Assembly (NCBI GenBank): GCA_035541265.1
Contig: DATKNQ010000056.1
Span: 1-64,000 of the forward strand
From: Bog-159 sp035541265
Lineage (GTDB): Bacteria > Acidobacteriota > Terriglobia > Bryobacterales > Bryobacteraceae
Length of the DNA stretch: 64,000 nucleotides
Reading direction: 5' to 3'
Shown here piece after piece: positions 7,924-17,849 of the stretch (position 1 is the first letter of the stretch; each line of letters begins with the position of its first letter). The notes under the pieces were generated by a model. That model saw only the letters and a program-made list of their open reading frames with translations. It did not search any database and was not told where the DNA came from. The position numbers and the translations under genes are program-made.

Positions 7924-8553
7924 ATGAAAGCGGCGTTCCTGATGTTGGCTCTGTCGCCCCTGGCATACGGGAGCCAAGTGACCGTGGTGGACCTTTCGGG
8001 TGTTCGCGCCGGTTCTCCCCAGGGCCAGACCAATTGCTACATGGTCAGCGGCGGCGGGGTGGCGCGCCCGGACTGGAAGCCGCCGCGCGAACCGATCAGG
8101 CTCGTGCTGACAAGGATCATCACGGAAACGGACGGGCCCGTAGTGCGTTATTCGGTCGAGGCCGTCATGACGAACACCGGCGACGCGCCATTGTCGATTC
8201 CCGTTGGTACGGATGCGGAGTCTCTGCTCGCGCCTGGCGAACGCGACCGGCAGGGTCTGATGTTCATCCCGGCCGTCGGCCAGGACCGCAAGCAACTGTG
8301 CGAATCGGAGGCCGTCGCGGCGTCGAATGCCGGCCATCCGGAAACGTTGTTGGTATTGGAACCAGGGGATGCGGCCCTCTTCCTGCTCCCGGTAGGAAGC
8401 TGGCCGCCCGGCAAGGAGCCCAAGGAAGAGGTCAGTGTCTCGTTCCAGCGGGAGCGCAAAGTCATCGAGAAAGGCACGGATTGCGTGGCGGTAAGAGACG
8501 AACCGATGCACTCCGAGAACTCGTTAGCTCTGCCAGCCGCGAAGGACCCTTGA
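7924..8553 (+). CDS. secreted hypothetical protein
   Basis: A 209-residue protein with a signal peptide (M-K-A-A-F-L-M-L-A-L-S-P-L-A-Y-G-S). The mature part is beta-rich, for example V-V-R-Y-S-V-E-A-V-M-T-N-T-G-D-A-P-L-S-I-P-V, the look of an immunoglobulin-like or DUF-type domain with a T-N-T-G-D turn, and three cysteines. ATG 7924 is preferred over 7912 because GAGG at 7914-7917 is then correctly spaced. It is divergent from the MarR operon and may share its operator. No family recognised. Confidence 0.65.
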   Translation: MKAAFLMLALSPLAYGSQVTVVDLSGVRAGSPQGQTNCYMVSGGGVARPDWKPPREPIRLVLTRIITETDGPVVRYSVEAVMTNTGDAPLSIPVGTDAESLLAPGERDRQGLMFIPAVGQDRKQLCESEAVAASNAGHPETLLVLEPGDAALFLLPVGSWPPGKEPKEEVSVSFQRERKVIEKGTDCVAVRDEPMHSENSLALPAAKDP

Positions 8554-8562
8554 AACGGGGCG

Positions 8563-10203
8563 CTACTGGTTGTCGAGCAGGCGCTGCTTCAGCCCCGCGA
8601 GATCCAGACTGCAGAAGGTGGGATGCAGGTCCTGGCGCGGAATGGCGCGGCCATCGCCGGCGAACTCGAGGTAATCGGCCGTCGCGGCCGTGAAAGCTTT
8701 CCAGTGCGGCAGACCGGCGCCGTTGGGATCGCCGGTGCGGGCGAAGTTGGTCCAGTAGCTTTCGATGATAGCGGCCAAGCCGTCATCCAGCTTTTGAAAC
8801 GGCAGCCAACTCCAGCCGGAGTCGTGCATCGCGCCGAAAACGTAGGGCAGTTCGAGACTGTGGAACGATCCGAGGCCAGCCTCGCCGCGGCCCGGGATGG
8901 AGCGCAGGAACTGGTACACGTACGCCCGCTGGCCACCGGCCGCGTACAGCGTGGCCATGGCAGCCGACGGGCAGGTCATCAGCGCATCGTTCAGCCAGGA
9001 ATCGGCGGCGGCATTGCGGCCCGTGTGCGTGTCGATCATGTATGCCACCATGGCGACCGGCGCCAGGTGCCCGTAGCAGATGTGCAACGTCTTGATCGGC
9101 CCTTGGTCGGCGGCCAGGCGTTCGGCCGCCGCGCCGCCACGAAAGGCGCTGGCCTCGCGTCCGTTGTTGCCGATCAGGATGGTGACCGGCTGTTCGCCGC
9201 CGGAGGCAAACACCGCCTGGGGAGTTCGCCGCAGCAGCCATCCATCGAGCACGAAGCCGGGGTCCGGCTGCTGCCTGGCGGCTTGCGAGTAGAAGCGGCG
9301 GATCTGCACAGCAGGGATGGAGCGTAGCCGCGCTAGCACGTCGCCACCCGTCTGGCCATCGAGCGCGAGCGCGGCCACACGCTCGCCGAAGCGCTCGCCG
9401 TCGCGCAGAGGATGCGCATAGCCGATGCCGAGCACTGGGCCGCTCTCCATAATCGCGCGCGCAAACAGCCCGTGCGAGAGCGGCGAACAGAGCAGCATGC
9501 CGATATCGATCGCGCCGGCGGATTCGCCGAATATCGTCACGCGCGCGGGGTCGCCGCCGAACTTCGCGATGTTGTCGCGCACCCAGGTAAGCGCCGCGAT
9601 CTGATCGAGCAGGCCGTAGTTGCCGGAGGCATGATGCGGCGATTCGCGCGTGAGGGCGGGATGCTCGAAGAATCCGAGCGGCCCCAGGCGGTAATTGATG
9701 GTCACCACCACCACGCCATGCCGGGCGAGCTCGGCTCCCGAGTAGGCCGGTTCGTTGCCGCTGCCGATGCGGTTCGACCCGCCATGAATCCAGAACATCA
9801 CCGCGTGAGATTCTTTCATCGGCCACTCGGGCGTCCAGATGTTCAGATAGAGGCAGTCTTCCGATAGCTTCCACTGCGGAGCGGGATAAGCGACGCCATA
9901 ATGCGCCGCCAGCGGCCCGATGAACACGGCGGTGCCGATTGGATTCTGCACGCAGGCCGCGGAGTATTCGGTGGCGTCGCGGACGCCGCGCCAGGCGAGG
10001 ACCGGCTGCGGCTCGCGCCAGCGCAACGCGCCGATCGGAGGCGCCGCGTACGGGATGCCCTTAAACACCGCGCCGGGCGACGCCTCATATCCGCGCACGG
10101 CGCCGCCCGTTACTTCAACCTCGGGTTCCGATCGTCTGACAGCCGCGGGCATGGCCGCCGCCAGCAGCAGCACGGCTGTGGCGGCCCATCGCGCCGCAAT
10201 CAA
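8563..10203 (-). CDS. secreted type B carboxylesterase
   Basis: An alpha/beta-hydrolase of the para-nitrobenzyl esterase/cholinesterase family, 546 residues. Signal peptide at the N-terminus, then V-F-K-G-I-P-Y-A-A-P-P-I-G-A-L-R-W. The nucleophile motif is F-G-E-S-A-G; the oxyanion region is W-I-H-G-G-S; the charge relay uses the Glu in N-G-R-E-A-S and the His in S-F-H-S-L-E-L-P-Y-V-F-G. It hydrolyses carboxylic esters; the substrate is not predictable. The start is a TTG at 10203 whose bases overlap the TGA stop of the upstream dehydrogenase gene, so translation is probably coupled. Confidence 0.92.
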   Translation of the reverse strand: MIAARWAATAVLLLAAAMPAAVRRSEPEVEVTGGAVRGYEASPGAVFKGIPYAAPPIGALRWREPQPVLAWRGVRDATEYSAACVQNPIGTAVFIGPLAAHYGVAYPAPQWKLSEDCLYLNIWTPEWPMKESHAVMFWIHGGSNRIGSGNEPAYSGAELARHGVVVVTINYRLGPLGFFEHPALTRESPHHASGNYGLLDQIAALTWVRDNIAKFGGDPARVTIFGESAGAIDIGMLLCSPLSHGLFARAIMESGPVLGIGYAHPLRDGERFGERVAALALDGQTGGDVLARLRSIPAVQIRRFYSQAARQQPDPGFVLDGWLLRRTPQAVFASGGEQPVTILIGNNGREASAFRGGAAAERLAADQGPIKTLHICYGHLAPVAMVAYMIDTHTGRNAAADSWLNDALMTCPSAAMATLYAAGGQRAYVYQFLRSIPGRGEAGLGSFHSLELPYVFGAMHDSGWSWLPFQKLDDGLAAIIESYWTNFARTGDPNGAGLPHWKAFTAATADYLEFAGDGRAIPRQDLHPTFCSLDLAGLKQRLLDNQ

Positions 10204-11216
10204 TGCGCCGCCTTCTCTACGTGCCCGCCGAACTGGTAGCGCATGGCGGAAAGCAACTTGTCGGCGAAATCGTCCTCGCCGCGGGAGCTGAACCGCTCAT
10301 AGAGCGCCGCGCTCAGTACCGGCACCGGCACGGATTCATCGATCGCCGCGGTGATGGTCCAGCGGCCTTCGCCCGAATCGGAGACCCGGCCGGAGAATCC
10401 GCCGAGATTCGGTTGCTCCAATAGCGCGATGGCAGTCAGATCGAGCAGCCACGATGCGACCACACTGCCGCGCCGCCAGACCTCGGCGATGTCGCCCAGG
10501 TTGAGATCGAACTGGTAATCCTCGGGATGGCGCATAGGCGCGGTTTCGGCGTCCGCGGCCGAAACGTGCTTGCCCGCGTTGGCGTGATGCAGCACGTTGA
10601 AGCCTTCCGCGAACGCAGCCATCAGGCCGTACTCGATGCCGTTGTGCACCATTTTCACGAAGTGTCCGGCACCCGACGGACCGCAATGCAGGTAACCCTC
10701 TTCGGCCGTGCCATTGACCTTGTCGCGGCCCAGCGTGCGCGGAATGTTGCCGCGGCCCGGCGCCAGCGTTTTGAAGATGGGGTTCAGATGCTGGACGGTT
10801 TCGCGCTCTCCGCCGATCATCAGGCAATAGCCGCGCTCCAGGCCCCAGATGCCGCCGCTGGTGCCGACGTCCACGTAATGAAAGCCTTTGGCGGTTAGCT
10901 CCTTCGCGCGGCGGATGTCGTCAATGTAATAAGAATTACCGCCGTCGATGACGATATCATCGCGATCGAGCCGGCTTTCGAGCTGCGCCAGCGTGCCATC
11001 CACCACCGCGGCTGGAACCATCATCCAGACCGCGCGCGGGGCGGCCAACTTGTGCAGGAAATCATCGAGCGAGGAAGCTCCCACGGCGCCTTCGTTAGCC
11101 ATCTTGTGTACGCTGTCCTGACTCTGATCCCACACGACGCATTCATGGCCACCCCGCATCAAGCGCCGGACCATGTTCGCACCCATGCGTCCCAGACCGA
11201 TCATCCCAAGTTGCAC
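10200..11216 (-). CDS. gnd: 6-phosphogluconate dehydrogenase, decarboxylating, short YqeC/Gnd form
   Basis: Oxidatively decarboxylates 6-phosphogluconate to ribulose 5-phosphate. The N-terminal Rossmann motif is G-M-I-G-L-G-R-M-G-A-N-M. Substrate residues lie in D-G-G-N-S-Y-Y, V-D-V-G-T-S-G-G-I-W-G-L-E-R-G-Y and G-A-G-H-F-V-K-M-V-H-N-G-I-E-Y-G. At 338 residues it is the short form (about 300-340), not the 470-residue type. I chose GTG 11216 because AAGGAGG is then six bases away; an ATG at 11222 touches the ribosome site. It would feed pentose phosphates toward the phosphoketolase encoded 8 kb away. Confidence 0.9.
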   Translation of the reverse strand: MQLGMIGLGRMGANMVRRLMRGGHECVVWDQSQDSVHKMANEGAVGASSLDDFLHKLAAPRAVWMMVPAAVVDGTLAQLESRLDRDDIVIDGGNSYYIDDIRRAKELTAKGFHYVDVGTSGGIWGLERGYCLMIGGERETVQHLNPIFKTLAPGRGNIPRTLGRDKVNGTAEEGYLHCGPSGAGHFVKMVHNGIEYGLMAAFAEGFNVLHHANAGKHVSAADAETAPMRHPEDYQFDLNLGDIAEVWRRGSVVASWLLDLTAIALLEQPNLGGFSGRVSDSGEGRWTITAAIDESVPVPVLSAALYERFSSRGEDDFADKLLSAMRYQFGGHVEKAAH

Positions 11217-11262
11217 GTGCATCCTCCTTCTCTTAGCGTAGTCGAACCGGCAGCGCGCGTGC

Positions 11263-11273
11263 GTTACCGTAAC
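11263..11273. promoter_or_regulatory. 11-base palindrome between gnd and maf
   Basis: GTTAC-C-GTAAC is a perfect odd palindrome ten bases before the maf ATG, in the divergent space between gnd and maf. It could be a small operator, but one copy of this length can occur by chance. Confidence 0.25.
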
Positions 11274-11281
11274 ATGAAAAG

Positions 11282-11863
11282 ATGCTGGTTTTAGCTTCGC
11301 GGTCTCCGCGCCGGCGCGAGATTTTGCAGAGCGCGGGCATTCCGTTCGTGGTTCGGCCCGCGGACGTGGATGAATCGGCACATCCCGATGAAGCGCCGCG
11401 CGACTACGTGATGCGCATCGCGCGCGAGAAGGCCGCTGCCATCACCGCCGTGCCGGGCGAGATCGTGCTGGGCGCCGACACTACGGTCGTCATCGGGGAC
11501 GCCATGCTTGCCAAGCCCGCGGACGCAGCCGACGCCGCGCGCATGCTGCGGATGCTCGCCGGGCAGCGGCACGTGGTGATGACGGGCATCTGCTTGAGCT
11601 CGGCCGCGCGCACGATCGAGGATTGCGCCGAGACCAGCGTCTGGTTCGCGGCGCTCTCGCCTGCCGAGATCGCGGACTACGCGGCTTCGGGCGAGCCGAT
11701 GGACAAGGCGGGCGGGTACGCCATCCAGGGCTTGGCGGCGAAGTACATCGAACGCATCGAGGGCTGCTATTTCAACGTGGTGGGACTGCCGGTGGCGATA
11801 GTCTATCGGCATCTGCGCGAGCTATCATCCAGGATGGAACAAATTGCGGGCGGTTTGCGTTAA
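11282..11863 (+). CDS. maf: Maf family nucleoside triphosphate pyrophosphatase
   Basis: Hydrolyses dTTP, UTP or modified nucleotides to monophosphates, a house-cleaning role also linked to septum control. The N-terminal L-A-S-R-S-P-R-R-R-E-I-L is the family hallmark. Further motifs are D-E-S, A-R-E-K-A, L-G-A-D-T-T-V-V, K-P-A-D and D-K-A-G-G-Y-A-I-Q-G. Full length at 193 residues. It lies divergently from gnd; the permease gene follows 20 bases after its stop. Confidence 0.95.
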   Translation: MLVLASRSPRRREILQSAGIPFVVRPADVDESAHPDEAPRDYVMRIAREKAAAITAVPGEIVLGADTTVVIGDAMLAKPADAADAARMLRMLAGQRHVVMTGICLSSAARTIEDCAETSVWFAALSPAEIADYAASGEPMDKAGGYAIQGLAAKYIERIEGCYFNVVGLPVAIVYRHLRELSSRMEQIAGGLR

Positions 11864-11882
11864 GGCAGTCTAAGGAGCGCCT

Positions 11883-14306
11883 GTGCGCCTTTTCTGGCAG
11901 GATCTTCGCTACGGGTTCCGAACGCTCGGAAAGAATCCGGGCTTTTGCGCGGTGGCCGTGCTGGCCTTGGCTTTAGGCATCGGTCCGAACACTGCGATTT
12001 TCACCATGATCAACGCGGTCCTGCTCAGGCCGCTGTCCATTCCCGAGCCGGACCGGGTGGTGATGATCTGGGGCACGCTGCTCAAATCCGGCTTTGATCA
12101 ACTGCCGGTGAGCCCGGCCGATTACCTGGATTGGAAGAAGCAGGCCACGTCGTTCGAAGAGATGGCGGCCGCGTTCGCTATTCCGGAGTACGGCTTGAAC
12201 GTGAGCGGCGTGGGCGATCCGGAGCGTGTTCCGGCGGCGCTGGCTTCCCGGGAGTTCCTGCCCGCGTTGGGCATCCAGACCGTGGCTGGCCGCAACTTCC
12301 TGCCCGAAGAGGATCGTCCGGGCGGGCGTCCCGCCGTGTTGATCAGTAACGCTTACTGGCAGCGGCGGTTTCATTCCGATCCCGCCGCTATCGGGCGGAC
12401 ATTGAACGTCGACGGGGTGGCGCGCACGATCGTCGGGGTGGTGCCGTCCGAACTTAGCGAGATGGTACACGCCGATCTGTGGCTGCCAACCGCCATCGAT
12501 CCGAACAGCACCGAACGCCAGGATCACAACTACGGAATTGTGGCGCGGCTGAAGCCGGGCGTGACGGCGGCGCAGGCGCGCGCGGAGATGACCGTGATCG
12601 CGCGGCGGATCGAGCGCGCTTACCCGGCGACCAACACCGGATGGGGCATCACGCTGTTTCCCATGGCGGAAATGTTCACCGGACGCATCCGACCCGTGCT
12701 GTTGATCCTGCTCGGCGCAGTGGGCTTGCTGCTGCTGATCGCCTGCGCCAACCTTGCCAACCTGCTGCTGGCGCGCGCGGCGACGCGTGAGAAGGAAATC
12801 GCCATTCGCGGCGCGCTGGGTGCGGGACGGGGGCGCATCGTCCGCCAACTGCTCACGGAAAGCCTGGTGCTGGCCGCGGCCGGAGGCGTGTTGGGTCTGG
12901 CGCTGGCGGCTTACGGCGTGCGGCTGATGCGCGGCATCGTGCCGGACATGTTTCCGATGCTGCAGCACATGAGCGTGGACGTGCGCGTGCTGGCCTTCAC
13001 ATTTGCCATATCCATGTTCACGGGCCTGCTGTTTGGATTGATACCCGCGTGGAAATCGTCCCGCACCGACTTGAATACGACCCTGAAGCTGGCTGCCGGG
13101 CGTTCGGAAAGCGCCGGCGGATCGCACCGGATCCGCGGCTTCCTGCTGGTCTCGGAGGTGGCGCTGGCTGTGCTGCTGTGTGTGAGCGCCGGCCTGCTAT
13201 TGCGCAGCTTCGTGCGCCTGATGGGCGTGAATCCGGGCGTGCGCATCGCCAATGTTCTGACGCTGAACCTGAGCCTGCCCGACGTGAAATACAATACTCC
13301 GGTCAAGCGCGCGAACTTCTACAAAGATCTGATCGAGCGGCTGGAGGCACTGCCCGGCGTGCGGGCGGCGGGCGCCACGCTGTTTCTGCCGCTGCGCGTT
13401 TCGATTCTCTCGTTCCGCGTCGGCGTGAACAGTTTCGCCATCGAAGGGCATCCCGCGCCGCGGCCCGGGCAGGAGCCGCAGGCGGATTACCGCATGGTCA
13501 CACCGGGCTACTTCGACGCGATGGGAATTGCGCTTCGCCAGGGACGCCTTTTCGACCTGCACGACGACCTGGACGCCAAACGCGTGGCGCTGGTCAACGA
13601 GATGATGGTGCGCAAACAGTTCCCGCGCGAAAATCCGCTGGGCCGCCACCTCATCATGGGTGGCAAGCCAGTGGAGATCGTGGGCGTGGTGGCGGATGCC
13701 AAGTTGTACGGCCTGGACGCGCCGATCGAACCGGCCATCTATGTTCCACACATGCAGCATCCCGGCGGGTCGATGGGTGTGGTGGTGCGGACCGAGGGAG
13801 ATCCGGCGGCGATGGCATCGGTGGTCCGGCGTGAGGTACTGAAACTCGATCCCGAGCAGCCGGTCTCGGAGGTTCGCACGATGCAGCAGGTGCTCTCGGA
13901 TTCGCTGATGCTGCGGCGCGTCTCGATGCTGATGCTCACCGTGTTCGCGTCGCTGGCGCTGACGCTGGCTACGGTCGGCATCTACGGACTGACGGCCTAT
14001 TCCGTGAGCCGGCGCACGCACGAAATCGGCCTGCGGGTGGCTCTGGGCGCGAGCCGGCCGCAAATTCTGCGGCTGGTGGTGGGCCGAGGGCTCGCGACAT
14101 CGCTGATCGGCGCGGCGATTGGCGTAGCCGCGGCCGTGATGTTGACTCGCGGACTCTCGGGCATGCTTTACGGCGTTACGGCAACCGATCCGCTGGTATT
14201 TGTGGGAGTACCACTCATCATGATCGCCGTATCGCTGCTGGCGAACTATCTGCCGGCGCGGAGAGCCACCCGCATCGATCCGCTCGTGGCCCTCAGATAT
14301 GAGTAA
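11883..14306 (+). CDS. MacB/FtsX-like ABC permease, acidobacterial duplicated orphan type
   Basis: An 807-residue permease with two MacB_PCD/FtsX units. Each has a periplasmic domain (first: L-P-V-S-P-A-D-Y-L-D-W-K and E-F-L-P-A-L-G-I-Q-T-V-A-G-R-N-F; second: T-P-G-Y-F-D-A-M-G-I-A-L-R-Q-G-R) followed by FtsX membrane segments. E-K-E-I-A-I-R-G-A-L-G-A-G-R lies in the first and H-E-I-G-L-R-V-A-L-G-A-S in the second. No ATPase gene is next to it, which fits the ADOP class expanded in Acidobacteriota. GTG start with GGAG five bases upstream. The substrate is unknown; MacB relatives move peptides, antibiotics or lipoproteins. Confidence 0.9.
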   Translation: MRLFWQDLRYGFRTLGKNPGFCAVAVLALALGIGPNTAIFTMINAVLLRPLSIPEPDRVVMIWGTLLKSGFDQLPVSPADYLDWKKQATSFEEMAAAFAIPEYGLNVSGVGDPERVPAALASREFLPALGIQTVAGRNFLPEEDRPGGRPAVLISNAYWQRRFHSDPAAIGRTLNVDGVARTIVGVVPSELSEMVHADLWLPTAIDPNSTERQDHNYGIVARLKPGVTAAQARAEMTVIARRIERAYPATNTGWGITLFPMAEMFTGRIRPVLLILLGAVGLLLLIACANLANLLLARAATREKEIAIRGALGAGRGRIVRQLLTESLVLAAAGGVLGLALAAYGVRLMRGIVPDMFPMLQHMSVDVRVLAFTFAISMFTGLLFGLIPAWKSSRTDLNTTLKLAAGRSESAGGSHRIRGFLLVSEVALAVLLCVSAGLLLRSFVRLMGVNPGVRIANVLTLNLSLPDVKYNTPVKRANFYKDLIERLEALPGVRAAGATLFLPLRVSILSFRVGVNSFAIEGHPAPRPGQEPQADYRMVTPGYFDAMGIALRQGRLFDLHDDLDAKRVALVNEMMVRKQFPRENPLGRHLIMGGKPVEIVGVVADAKLYGLDAPIEPAIYVPHMQHPGGSMGVVVRTEGDPAAMASVVRREVLKLDPEQPVSEVRTMQQVLSDSLMLRRVSMLMLTVFASLALTLATVGIYGLTAYSVSRRTHEIGLRVALGASRPQILRLVVGRGLATSLIGAAIGVAAAVMLTRGLSGMLYGVTATDPLVFVGVPLIMIAVSLLANYLPARRATRIDPLVALRYE

Positions 14307-14315
14307 GCCGCACTG

Positions 14316-16208
14316 TCACAGCACGAAGATGCATCCGTAATTCGATGGCACCGTGACCGTCTGTAGCGCGCCGGGCGCGGCGACGTTGATGGTCCATGGA
14401 GCCGGACGCACATCCGCGTCGAGTTGCTCGGTCCACACGCCGGCTTTCGGGAACGGCACCTGGATCGTGCCAGCGGTTGGTGCGAAGTTCAGAATGACCA
14501 TGGCGTACTGCTCGGGAGCGGCACCTGACGCCAGGGCATGCCGGTGATAGGCGACTAACCGGCTGCCGCCTTGCAATGACTGTTGCCAGTAGTAGAATGA
14601 CTCGCGGCTGCGCAGCGCCGGCGTGCCGCGGCGCAGTGTTGCAAGCCTGCGGTAGACGCGAATGAGCGGGTTGCCGTAGACGTCGTAGAAGTACTCCCAG
14701 TGCGTGTCCCGCCGCAGGTTCACGCGCGCCGATCCGTTGCCAGGCAGATTGTAGTCGTCGGCGAATTCCTCGCCTTCCCACAGCATCGGGACGCCCTGAG
14801 ACGTGTAGAGCGCGATCGCCAGGGGCTGCAGGCGCCACACGTTGCTGCGATCGCCGGGCGCGAACGTTGAATTGTCCGTAGTGCCTCCAAACACGATCAG
14901 GTGGCTGTGATCGTGCGAGTTCAGATACTGGAACGGCGCCACGGGCATGTCCACGGGATTACCGGGTGCGTTCACCACCGTCTTCGTCCCGGGATAAGTG
15001 CCGGCGAAGAACGGGTCGAGCGTGTGCGCGAAATCGTCAGCCGGCGCATTGCCGCTCATGATCGACTCGGCGTTGCTCAGTAAGTTGTCCTGCCAGGCGC
15101 AGTTCGTGTACGTGTTCCGCAACACGTCGGGAGCGCGCCAGAGGGCTTCCGCGCACTGAATGATGCGGCTGTAACCGGCTGGATCGGGCACGAAACGTGG
15201 ACTGTTGAACGAATAACGGTAGGTATCGTAGGCCAGCTTCGCATAACCCGTGTCGGTCGGGCTGACATATAAGTCAGTCACTTCGTCGTAGCGGAAGCCA
15301 TCCACGTGGTAGTCATCCAGCCAATGTTGGTTCGCCACGCCGCAATAGTCCTGACCGAAGGTCTGGCTGAAGTCGATCGTGGGGCCGAACAGACCGTCGC
15401 CGTTAATCATGGGGCTTGGCACCATCGGCGCGCCGGGCGTGGCGTTGATATTGTCGTAAACCATCTTGTATGGGAAGGTCGGATCGACGTGCTGATAGAC
15501 GACATCGAGGATGACCGCTATATCCGCCTGGTGGCACGCGTCCACGAGGCGGCGTAATGCATCGGGACCTCCCGCGCGCGCGTTCGGCGAGAAGTAATGC
15601 AGCGGTCCGTAGCCCCAGTCGAAATCGAGCTTGGGGCTCGAGACCGGCATCAGTTCCAGGCAGTTGACGCCCAGGCTTTGCAGGTACGGAATGCGATCGA
15701 TCACGCCGTCGAAGGTGTCATTGAACTGCTGGGCCTCCAGTTCGTAGACAATCAAATCGTCGAGATCCGGAGTGCGATACGTGGCGTCGTTCCAGGTGAA
15801 CGGCGCAGCCGTGCGTGATAGAACCACCGCGCCCAACTCGCCGATATCCGTCTGCCGCGCGAATGGATCGGTGAACCAAAGCGTAACAAGTTGCCGGGCT
15901 GCTCCTGGCGGTGTCCAGAAAAGCTGGTAGCGATAGAGGTAAGTTCCCTCGCTGCCGAAGTTCGTGCCGGGTATCGGGTTGATCGCCACATTGGCGGTCC
16001 ACAGACTCAGCGGGTGGACGGGGTCCCAGGTAAGATCCGTATCCTGCGGCTTGATGGTTGGGTTAAAACGATCGTCACTGTGAATCACGCGGACGACAAC
16101 CTCAAAACCATCGACCTGACGGATGCCTGGCAGATAGAGCCCGAAACGGATTTGAAATCCAACGGCGGTGAGAGTTGGGAAAGCGCCGACTTCGGATAGG
16201 TTGATCAT
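14316..16208 (-). CDS. GH13 alpha-amylase/branching-enzyme-type glycoside hydrolase
   Basis: A 630-residue alpha-glucan-active enzyme. The N-terminal part is a beta-sandwich resembling the CBM48 module of branching and debranching enzymes. The TIM barrel shows I-L-D-V-V-Y-Q-H-V (region I), D-G-F-R-Y-D-E-V (region II with the nucleophile Asp), I-I-Q-C-A-E-A-L (region III with the acid/base Glu) and Y-L-N-S-H-D-H-S (region IV). No signal peptide, so it is probably cytoplasmic. Whether it branches, debranches or cleaves is not decidable. ATG 16208 has AGGAG six bases upstream. Confidence 0.85.
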   Translation of the reverse strand: MINLSEVGAFPTLTAVGFQIRFGLYLPGIRQVDGFEVVVRVIHSDDRFNPTIKPQDTDLTWDPVHPLSLWTANVAINPIPGTNFGSEGTYLYRYQLFWTPPGAARQLVTLWFTDPFARQTDIGELGAVVLSRTAAPFTWNDATYRTPDLDDLIVYELEAQQFNDTFDGVIDRIPYLQSLGVNCLELMPVSSPKLDFDWGYGPLHYFSPNARAGGPDALRRLVDACHQADIAVILDVVYQHVDPTFPYKMVYDNINATPGAPMVPSPMINGDGLFGPTIDFSQTFGQDYCGVANQHWLDDYHVDGFRYDEVTDLYVSPTDTGYAKLAYDTYRYSFNSPRFVPDPAGYSRIIQCAEALWRAPDVLRNTYTNCAWQDNLLSNAESIMSGNAPADDFAHTLDPFFAGTYPGTKTVVNAPGNPVDMPVAPFQYLNSHDHSHLIVFGGTTDNSTFAPGDRSNVWRLQPLAIALYTSQGVPMLWEGEEFADDYNLPGNGSARVNLRRDTHWEYFYDVYGNPLIRVYRRLATLRRGTPALRSRESFYYWQQSLQGGSRLVAYHRHALASGAAPEQYAMVILNFAPTAGTIQVPFPKAGVWTEQLDADVRPAPWTINVAAPGALQTVTVPSNYGCIFVL

Positions 16209-16269
16209 GGGAACTCCTGTGCGAGAATGAGGCCTGCCACCTTGTAGTGACTGCCGGCCGCGCTGCGTT

Positions 16270-17721
16270 TCATTGTGACTTCGATTTAGTGAGCCGCAGC
16301 GCGATGCCGTCGCGGAATCTGGGCGACTGTAACATTTTCCGGCCGCCCGCCTGCAGGAAGCGCTCCCGCCGCACAATGTCTCCTGTTGAGACGTCGATCC
16401 ACTCCGCCAGGTAATTACCGGACGGCAAGTTGAGAGTCACCTCCGTGGGGCCGCCTCCATCCAGATACATGCCATAGATCCGGCCGGGACTGGACAGGAC
16501 CCGCGCGTAGACGCCGGACGCATGTTCCACCACGTTGCGATCCGGAGCGATGTCCTGGAGCGGAAGCTTATCCAGGAACTCCCTGAGCACGCGCAGTTGG
16601 CGCCGCAGCGCCGGGCTACCACCTCCCGGACCGTTCGGTTGCGTGTCGTCGCCATCCTCGTGACCCACGGTGAACGAATAGTCCAGACCATCGAATGCGC
16701 CGCCGCCCGCAAGCATGAAGTTCCAAGCCTGCCGGCGATAGACTGCGTCCTCGTTTCCGAGGAAGCCACTCTCGTCGTACGAGATCGGTTTACCCAGACC
16801 GTAATTCCATTGGACGGCCTCCGGATAAGCGTAGTGAAAGTTGACGATACCGACGCCGGGCAGAAGCTCGCGCAAGGAAAACACAAAGTTACAGTAGTTC
16901 TGCGCGACCAGATGGCGGTTGGGCAGTGACTGCTCTTCGCTTGAGATCCACTCGGCAACGCGCGCCTGCCAGGCGAGTGAGAGACCGTCGGCTACGTCGA
17001 TTGAGTTCGGGTAACCGTCGCGGCCCGGCATCCGTAAATACGGGTTGATCACCTCGGCTTTCCTGGGTCGATCGGCCCATGGCTCATTCTGGATCTCGAA
17101 GATCACGTTGTCGAAGCCATTGGCTTCGCGCACGAGCTTGCGCACATAGCGCTCCTGGTAGGGCAGGATGTTGCCGTTCTCGAGCGTGTGCAGCTTCTTC
17201 CAATCGATGGCGCTGGTGCCGTTGACGTTGTTCGCCGGATTGAGCGGGCTGATGGCCCACTGGGCGTCCTGATAATACGAGGTGAACAGAGATACTTCAA
17301 CGACGATGCCGCGCCGGGCCGCCTCCGACAAGAACTCGTGATAGCGGCGGAAGAACTCCGGATTCCAGCGTTCCAGGTCGTAGCGGCCGCCGGCCGTCTG
17401 TGCCCACGGCGCGACATAACGTCCATTTACCGGCGCCAGCGTATTGCGCCGGATGCCGAAGGATTGCCCCGCAACTTCGCGGTAACTGCCGCCGAAAAGA
17501 CGAGTGTAGTTCATGCCGGCGGCAGCAAGAGACTCCAGATATTTGTGATAGTCGAAGTCCGCGTCGATCACCGAACCGTAATGTTCTCCGCTGGTGATGA
17601 GCGCAATCGTCTCTCCACGAAAGAGGAAATAGTGCGGGTTCTTGGGAGACAGGCGGATCGGTTCGGCCTCGCAGCATGACAGCGCCGCGGCCAGCAGAGC
17701 GATCGTTCGAAATGTGGACAT
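16270..17721 (-). CDS. secreted GH5-like (clan A) glycoside hydrolase
   Basis: A 483-residue TIM-barrel glycosidase with a signal peptide (to C-C-E-A-E). The acid/base motif is F-E-I-Q-N-E-P-W and the nucleophile is likely the Glu of S-Y-D-E-S-G-F. The N-terminus has F-L-F-R-G-E-T-I-A-L-I-T-S-G-E-H-Y. The C-terminal 90 residues form a beta domain typical of these hydrolases. It lies 61 bases upstream of the GH13 gene on the same strand. The polysaccharide target is unknown; a family such as DUF4038-type is an alternative. Confidence 0.75.
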   Translation of the reverse strand: MSTFRTIALLAAALSCCEAEPIRLSPKNPHYFLFRGETIALITSGEHYGSVIDADFDYHKYLESLAAAGMNYTRLFGGSYREVAGQSFGIRRNTLAPVNGRYVAPWAQTAGGRYDLERWNPEFFRRYHEFLSEAARRGIVVEVSLFTSYYQDAQWAISPLNPANNVNGTSAIDWKKLHTLENGNILPYQERYVRKLVREANGFDNVIFEIQNEPWADRPRKAEVINPYLRMPGRDGYPNSIDVADGLSLAWQARVAEWISSEEQSLPNRHLVAQNYCNFVFSLRELLPGVGIVNFHYAYPEAVQWNYGLGKPISYDESGFLGNEDAVYRRQAWNFMLAGGGAFDGLDYSFTVGHEDGDDTQPNGPGGGSPALRRQLRVLREFLDKLPLQDIAPDRNVVEHASGVYARVLSSPGRIYGMYLDGGGPTEVTLNLPSGNYLAEWIDVSTGDIVRRERFLQAGGRKMLQSPRFRDGIALRLTKSKSQ

Positions 17722-17849
17722 GATTCTTGCCGCTCATTGTATCCCGGACTTGTATGCTAACGCCCAATCCGGTTCACATTGATCTTCCCGTACAAAGGCG
17801 CTTGGTCTATGATAAATGCCACGGCAATGTCGCCGTCAAGGAGAGGAAT